Shown here: piece after piece, positions 59,823-64,000 of the stretch
Numbering within the stretch: the first letter of the stretch is position 1
Layout: the number at the start of each line of letters is the position of its first letter
NCBI RefSeq assembly: GCF_019844075.1
Contig: NZ_CP081964.1
Location: 806,001 to 870,000 of the forward strand
Source: Curtobacterium sp. TC1
GTDB lineage: Bacteria; Actinomycetota; Actinomycetes; Actinomycetales; Microbacteriaceae
Reading direction: 5' to 3'
Length of the DNA: 64,000 bases
Position numbers and translations under genes: made by a program
The notes under the pieces: generated by a model
What the model was told of the DNA's origin: nothing
The model's database searches: none
The model's input: only the letters and a program-made list of their open reading frames with translations

Positions 59823-61532
59823 GTGACCCCGGCCCGTCGGTGGCTCGCACTCGGCGGGCTCTGCCTCGGCTTCTTCATGCTGCTGCTGGACAGCACGATC
59901 GTGTCCGTCGCACTGCCGGACATCGGCAGCGACCTCGGCACCGACGCGTCCCTGTCGGTCTGGGTGAACAGCGCCTACCTGTTCGCGTTCGCGGTGCCGC
60001 TCCTCGTCGCCGGACGGCTCGGCGACCGCTTCGGCCACCGCCGCGTCTACCTGCTCGGGCTCGCGGTGTTCACCGTCGCGTCGATCGGCTGCGCGTTCGC
60101 GCCGGGCATCGGTGCACTCGTCGTCTGGCGCGCCGTGCAGGGCGTCGGCGCCGCGCTGCTGACGCCCCAGTGCCTGACCGTCATCCGTTCGTTGTTCGAA
60201 CCGCCGCAGCTCGCCGTCGCGCTCGCCGTCTGGAGCGCCGGCGGTGGTGCCGCGACCGTCGCCGGCCCGATCGTCGGGGGCGTGCTCGTCGAGGCGTGGG
60301 GGTGGCCGTCGGTCTTCCTGGTGAACGTCCCCGTCGGCATCGTCACCGCCGTCGCCGTGCTCCGCTTCGTACCCGTGTCCCGACGCATCGCGGTGCCGCT
60401 GCCGGTGCTCGCCGTCGTCGGGGTGACGGCCGGGGTGTTCGCGGTGGTCGTCGGTGTGCAGGGGACCGGTGACGGAGTGCTCGCCGCACCCCTGCCGCGG
60501 GTCGGTCTGGTGGTCCTCGGCGCGCTCGTCGTCGCCGCGGTGCTCACCGTGCAGCGCCGAGCGGGCGACCGGGCACTCGTGCCGCTCGGGCTCTTCCGCG
60601 ACCGCGGGTTCGTCACCGGCTCGTGGGGAGCGACCGCCGCGTCGTTCTGCGTCGGCTCTGCCCCGATCCCGCTCATGCTCGACCTGCAGGACGGACGCGG
60701 ACTCGGCGCCGGCGCAGCCGCCCTGGTGCTCGTGCCGATGGGGATCGCCTGCCTGGCCGCCGCACCGTTCGTCGGCCGCACGACGAACACCGCGGGCCCC
60801 CGCGCGACGGCGACCATCGGTGCCGTCCTGCTCGTCGTCTCGGTGGCGCTCACCGCCGTGCTCATCGGGACGTCGGCTCCGCTCTGGGCGGTCGCGGCGG
60901 CGTTCACCGGCTTCGGGGTCGCGAACGCGTTCGTCTGGTCACCGTTCTCGCTCGCAGCGGTGCTCGGCGCCGGCCCGGCGACCATCGGTGCGGCGTCGAG
61001 CACGTTCAACACCGTGAAGCAGCTCGGCGCCGTCCTGGGCAGCACCGTCACCGCTGTGCTGCTCGCGGTGTCGACCGACGCGGTCGCCCTCGGCGCCCTG
61101 GCGCTGGCGGCACTCGGGGCGCTCGTGGCGGCGGTCTCCCTGCCGAGACGGGCACCGGCGGTCCTCACCGGCGCGGTCGTGCACGGCGCCGGCGTCGGCC
61201 ACGGGCTCGGGTTCCCGACCGCCAACCTGCTGCCCGACGACGGCCGTACGGTCCCGTCGGACGGCGTCTACGTCGGGTGGCTCACCGCGCCGACGTGGCC
61301 CGGGACGCGCGAGGCCCTCGTGTCGATCGGCAGTAACAGCACCTTCGCCGACCGGCCGCGCACCGTCGAGATCCACGTGCTCGACTTCGACGGTGACCTG
61401 TACGGCACCCCCGTCGAGCTCACCGTCGGCCGTCGGCTCCGTCGGCAGCGCACGTTCCCCGGGCCCGACGCCCTCGTCGCCGCGATGCGTGCCGACGAAC
61501 GACGTGCCCGCTCCCTGCTCGCCCGCTCCTGA
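59823..61532 (+). CDS. MFS (DHA2) transporter fused to a C-terminal riboflavin kinase domain
   Basis: 569 residues from GTG 59823, one base after the upstream stop. Residues 1-446 are an MFS transporter with about 14 helices (FFMLLLDSTIVSVALPDIG; GRLGDRFGHRRVYLLG; GGGAATVAGPIVGGVLVE). Residues 447-569 are a riboflavin kinase domain: GAVVHGAGVGHGLGFPTANL (flavin/ATP loop with PTAN), GVYVGWLTAP, SIGSNSTFADRPRTVEIHVLDFDGDLYG with the catalytic Glu, and a final RFK helix (FPGPDALVAAMRADERRARSLL). The FAD synthetase half of RibF is absent. The fusion would phosphorylate riboflavin to FMN as it crosses the membrane, trapping it. I know of no described enzyme with this architecture. No frameshift or stop separates the domains. 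Confidence 0.88.
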   Translation: MTPARRWLALGGLCLGFFMLLLDSTIVSVALPDIGSDLGTDASLSVWVNSAYLFAFAVPLLVAGRLGDRFGHRRVYLLGLAVFTVASIGCAFAPGIGALVVWRAVQGVGAALLTPQCLTVIRSLFEPPQLAVALAVWSAGGGAATVAGPIVGGVLVEAWGWPSVFLVNVPVGIVTAVAVLRFVPVSRRIAVPLPVLAVVGVTAGVFAVVVGVQGTGDGVLAAPLPRVGLVVLGALVVAAVLTVQRRAGDRALVPLGLFRDRGFVTGSWGATAASFCVGSAPIPLMLDLQDGRGLGAGAAALVLVPMGIACLAAAPFVGRTTNTAGPRATATIGAVLLVVSVALTAVLIGTSAPLWAVAAAFTGFGVANAFVWSPFSLAAVLGAGPATIGAASSTFNTVKQLGAVLGSTVTAVLLAVSTDAVALGALALAALGALVAAVSLPRRAPAVLTGAVVHGAGVGHGLGFPTANLLPDDGRTVPSDGVYVGWLTAPTWPGTREALVSIGSNSTFADRPRTVEIHVLDFDGDLYGTPVELTVGRRLRRQRTFPGPDALVAAMRADERRARSLLARS

Positions 61533-61546
61533 ACGAAGGAACCCCC

Positions 61547-62047
61547 ATGCAGCACGAGTTCGTCGGCGACCCTCTCGACATCCGCGAGGCGATCGCCGAG
61601 ATCCCCTCGGTCGTGGCGGCCATCGCCGCCCGGGTGGCGGGCGCGCCGGTCGTCATGGTGGCCACCTCGTTCACCGTCGGGGTCTCCTACGACCCGCCGC
61701 TCGCGACGATCGCCGTGCAGCACTCGTCGACGACCTGGCCCGACCTGGCGGCGGCGCCGGTGCTCGGCATCTCGGTCCTCGCCGAGGGGCACGCCCAGCA
61801 GACCCGGCAGCTGGCCTCCCGCGACCGGGCGCAGCGACTGGTCGGTGTGCCGCACGTCGACACCGGGTCGGGGGCCGTGCTGCTCGACGGTGCGCACTCG
61901 TGGTTGGAGTGCTCGGTCGAGGCCGTCCACCGTGCCGGCGACCACGACATCGTCGTGCTGCGGGTGCTCCGCTTCGCCCGCGACGCCGCGAACGCCGCGC
62001 TCGTCTGGCACCGGCCCGCTCGGCGTCGAGTCAGCGCCACCACCTGA
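61547..62047 (+). CDS. flavin reductase (RutF/HpaC family)
   Basis: 166 residues from ATG 61547 with AAGGA upstream and a 14-bp gap to the fusion gene. Flavin-reductase-like FMN-binding split barrel: FTVGVSYDPPLATIAVQHSSTTW, VLGISVLAEGHAQQTRQLASR, and a final VLRFARDAANAALVWHRP. It reduces FMN with NAD(P)H to supply the two luciferase-like oxygenases of the operon. It corresponds functionally to RutF, or to RcaB of the Microbacterium riboflavin pathway. Confidence 0.88.
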   Translation: MQHEFVGDPLDIREAIAEIPSVVAAIAARVAGAPVVMVATSFTVGVSYDPPLATIAVQHSSTTWPDLAAAPVLGISVLAEGHAQQTRQLASRDRAQRLVGVPHVDTGSGAVLLDGAHSWLECSVEAVHRAGDHDIVVLRVLRFARDAANAALVWHRPARRRVSATT

Positions 62048-62085
62048 CGTTCTTTCCCAGAACGCGTGCGATGGAAAGCGGAATC

Positions 62086-62122
62086 GGGCGTACCTGGTCA
62101 GAAGTTCTGACCCGGTACGCCC
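62086..62122. terminator. 37-bp interrupted palindrome closing the flavin operon
   Basis: GGGCGTACC-T-GGTCAGAA-G-TTCTGACC-C-GGTACGCCC is perfect apart from single central and paired T/C mismatches. It lies 38 bp past the flavin reductase stop and 53 bp from the convergent TetR stop, so a bidirectional terminator is likely. The inner 17 bp could also be an operator. Confidence 0.75.
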
Positions 62123-62175
62123 GAAACGACCGAGTACGCGCGGAACGACCCCGCGCGGAACGGCCCGCGGGGGCG

Positions 62176-62763
62176 TCAGGCGGCCAGCGCCGCCATCTCG
62201 CGCACCACGGCCCGGAGTCGCACGGCGAGCTCGTCGTTGCTCCGCACGGAGTCGCGGTGGGCAGCCTCGCTGAGCGCCGACATCACGAGCGTCACGGCCG
62301 TGCGTGCGGTCTGCTCGTCGGTGCGGGTGCCGACGACGCTGAGCAGGGACTGGCGTGACTCGGCCATCCACTGCATCACCATCGACGACATCTCGGGCCG
62401 GAGCACGAGCAGCTCCTTCATCCGCCGGCGGTCCTGGGAGAGCGGAACGGTCGCCGCGATCAGTGAGCACAGGTCGTCGACCAGGCCGCCCTGGGCCTCG
62501 GCGAACCACACCGCGGAGTGCTCCGGGACCTCGACCGAGTCGAGCCCGAGTGCGGCGTGCGCCTTCGACGAGAAGTAGTTGAAGAACGTGCGCGGGGAGA
62601 CGTCGGCGTCGGCACAGATCTGCTCGACCGTGACGCCGTCGAGTCCGTGCGCCGACACCAGGGTCAGCGCTGCGTCGTGCAACGCCTGGCGGGTCTGCTG
62701 CTTCTTCCGTTCACGCAGCGTGCACGGCTCCGTTGCCGTTGCCGCTGCCGGGGTGGTGATCAC
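62176..62763 (-). CDS. TetR-family regulator
   Basis: 195 residues from GTG 62763 with AGGAG five bases upstream. Helix-turn-helix TRQALHDAALTLVSAHGLDGVTVEQICADADVSPRTFFNYFSSKAHAAL (about 24-71). The rest is the MftR_C-like ligand domain common in regulators of MFS exporters. It follows the partial exporter at 62840 by 76 bp on the same strand, so it probably controls that exporter. It may or may not act on the convergent flavin operon. Confidence 0.87.
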   Translation of the reverse strand: MITTPAAATATEPCTLRERKKQQTRQALHDAALTLVSAHGLDGVTVEQICADADVSPRTFFNYFSSKAHAALGLDSVEVPEHSAVWFAEAQGGLVDDLCSLIAATVPLSQDRRRMKELLVLRPEMSSMVMQWMAESRQSLLSVVGTRTDEQTARTAVTLVMSALSEAAHRDSVRSNDELAVRLRAVVREMAALAA

Positions 62764-62839
62764 GGGGACTCCTGGTGTGGTCGGGGTGGTGGGAGGGGCG
62801 CCCGCCCGGAAAGGGGGCACGGACGGACGCCCCGGTCGG

Positions 62840-64000
62840 TCACCGACGGTGCGTCGGTGTGGATCCGGTCGGGCCCGAGCCCGAGCCGGTGGGCACCGAG
62901 CCGGTCGGCACGGACCCGGTCATCGGACCGGTGAACGAGCCGGCGTCGGCCGCGGCAGCACCGGCCTCGGCCTCGAGCTGCGCCTCGGCGGACAGGTCGG
63001 CGCGCTCCTGCAGGGCGGAACGCTGGCGCAGCGGCGGCACCCGGAAGAACCAGGTGAGCACGAACGCGAGCAGGATCACGCCGAGGCCGACCCAGTAGAT
63101 CGTCACGGACGAGGCGTTGAAGCCCGCCATGAACGGCCGGGTCAGGTGGCTGTCGGCACCGGTCAGGAACGAAGTGTCGTTCGTGCTGGTGGCGCTGTCG
63201 CTCGTGGTGTTGCCGTCGTCGATCTTCTTCGCGAGCTCCGGGGTGAGCTCGTCGACCCAGTAGGAGCGCTGCGAGGCGTTCGACCAGTCGACGGACACGG
63301 TGCCGTCCTGCACGCTGGCGTGTGCCTGGTCGGCGACCTGCTCGAGCGCGGACTGCTCGGCCGCCGGCGTCGCCGCGGCGACCTGCTGGGCGATGACGGA
63401 CCGGGCCGAGGCGGCGGGGACCGCACCGGCGGCGACCTGCTGCTGCACGGCTGCCGTGACCTGCTCGGTGACCGCGGCGTCGGCGGCCTGCGTCGCCTTC
63501 GCGGAGGCAGCGTCGAGCTGCGACTGCACGGTCTTCGTCAGCGGTGTGACGACGGGCGTCCAGATCTTGTCCATCGCGCCCTGGTTCGCCTTCGCGCTGG
63601 CGACGGTGGGGTTGAGCGCGGCGTCGAGTGCGGGGCCGAGGTCCTTCTCGTTCGCGGTCGCGTGCAGGATGTTCGCCGGCATCACCGAGAACAGGATGGA
63701 CAGCAGGACCGCGGTGCCCAGCGTTCCACCGATCTGGCGGAAGAACGTGGCGGACGACGTGGCCACACCCATGTCACGGGCCTCGACGGAGCCCTGCGAC
63801 GCCAGGGTGAGGGACTGCATGACCGAGCCGAGTCCGAGACCGATGAGGAACATGCCGATCATGAGGAACCAGAGCGGCTTGTCGATCGACATGAAGGTCA
63901 GGACGACGTAGCCGGCGGACACGAGCGCGGTGCCGATGACCGGGAAGATCCGGTAGCGGCCGACGCGGGCGACGATCTGACCGCTCGTGATCGAGGCGAT
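62840..64000 (-). CDS. MFS (DHA2) multidrug exporter, N-terminus beyond window
   Basis: The C-terminal 386 or so residues are present; the frame stays open to the right edge. Late transmembrane helices are clear (LWFLMIGMFLIGLGLGSVMQSLTLASQGSV; TFFRQIGGTLGTAVLLSILFSVMP; SVTIYWVGLGVILLAFVLTWFF). Between the last two lies an insert of roughly 190 residues, Ala/Gln/Val-rich and helical (about 63650-63130), which would be extracellular in a DHA2 topology. A Pro/Gly/Ser/Thr-rich tail ends the protein. It is probably regulated by the TetR gene just downstream. Confidence 0.88.
   Translation of the reverse strand: MASITSGQIVARVGRYRIFPVIGTALVSAGYVVLTFMSIDKPLWFLMIGMFLIGLGLGSVMQSLTLASQGSVEARDMGVATSSATFFRQIGGTLGTAVLLSILFSVMPANILHATANEKDLGPALDAALNPTVASAKANQGAMDKIWTPVVTPLTKTVQSQLDAASAKATQAADAAVTEQVTAAVQQQVAAGAVPAASARSVIAQQVAAATPAAEQSALEQVADQAHASVQDGTVSVDWSNASQRSYWVDELTPELAKKIDDGNTTSDSATSTNDTSFLTGADSHLTRPFMAGFNASSVTIYWVGLGVILLAFVLTWFFRVPPLRQRSALQERADLSAEAQLEAEAGAAAADAGSFTGPMTGSVPTGSVPTGSGSGPTGSTPTHRR

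Overview
The window is high-GC DNA with dense genes, short spacers, frequent ATGA/GTGA overlaps and many GTG starts. It carries TetR/SDR/MFS-rich accessory gene sets, a class I P450 operon, a manganese catalase, a KUP potassium transporter and a choice-of-anchor G surface protein with a LAYTG sorting motif. This fits an actinobacterium, most likely Microbacteriaceae (Curtobacterium-like). The genus is an inference from gene content; there is no rRNA here to test it.

Layout. 1-322: end of a MarR regulator; 402-473: tRNA-Gln(UUG). 0.7-13.8 kb: a visibly less GC-rich accessory island beginning just after the tRNA. It holds a degenerate tyrosine-recombinase-like gene with a coupled 60-residue gene, a DUF723-type zinc-ribbon protein, a CHAT (caspase-like) protease, a frameshifted helical protein, a PIN nuclease overlapping an ImmA/IrrE-like protein that has lost its HEXXH, two small overlapping genes, a two-gene membrane module, and a 1291-residue protein with an Mrr-type nuclease, STAND ATPase and helical array (Avs-like). 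It reads as an antiviral or abortive-infection island. 14.3-16.5 kb: decayed DNA, with an MFS transporter and a MarR gene truncated at the same point, plus a C-terminal remnant.

16.7-33.8 kb: regulator/enzyme sets. These are an MmyB-like regulator with MFS and SDR; TetR with a hydrolase-SDR pair and two matching operators; a ferredoxin reductase-P450-ferredoxin operon; a two-component system flanked by membrane genes; and a zinc dehydrogenase and a beta-lactamase-family hydrolase that share a palindromic promoter site with the two-component system. An MTA/SAH nucleosidase follows. 34-53 kb: kup, the repeat-rich surface protein, a UvrA-like ABC ATPase, a secreted protein, an FAD-linked oxidase, Mn catalase, DUF808, an arsenate reductase, VOC proteins, two TetR-regulated oxidoreductases, and an MNT-type gene followed by a frameshifted HEPN-like gene behind a large AT-rich palindrome.

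53.5-62.1 kb is the most interesting part: one co-directional operon of ABC ATPase, permease, THI5-like lipoprotein, RutA-like flavin monooxygenase, RutB-like hydrolase, a second luciferase-like monooxygenase, an MFS transporter fused to a C-terminal riboflavin kinase domain, and a flavin reductase. I interpret it as a riboflavin (or related flavin/pyrimidine) uptake and catabolism locus, in which imported flavin is trapped as FMN, reduced, and used by two FMN-dependent oxygenases. The RutA/RutB-like pair could open the uracil-like ring of lumichrome. The window ends with a TetR regulator and a partial MFS exporter.

Three frameshifted genes each sit exactly one base short of an open frame, so sequencing error versus real decay needs settling. 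Five copies of a CGGACGGGAGGC palindrome mark gene 3' ends.
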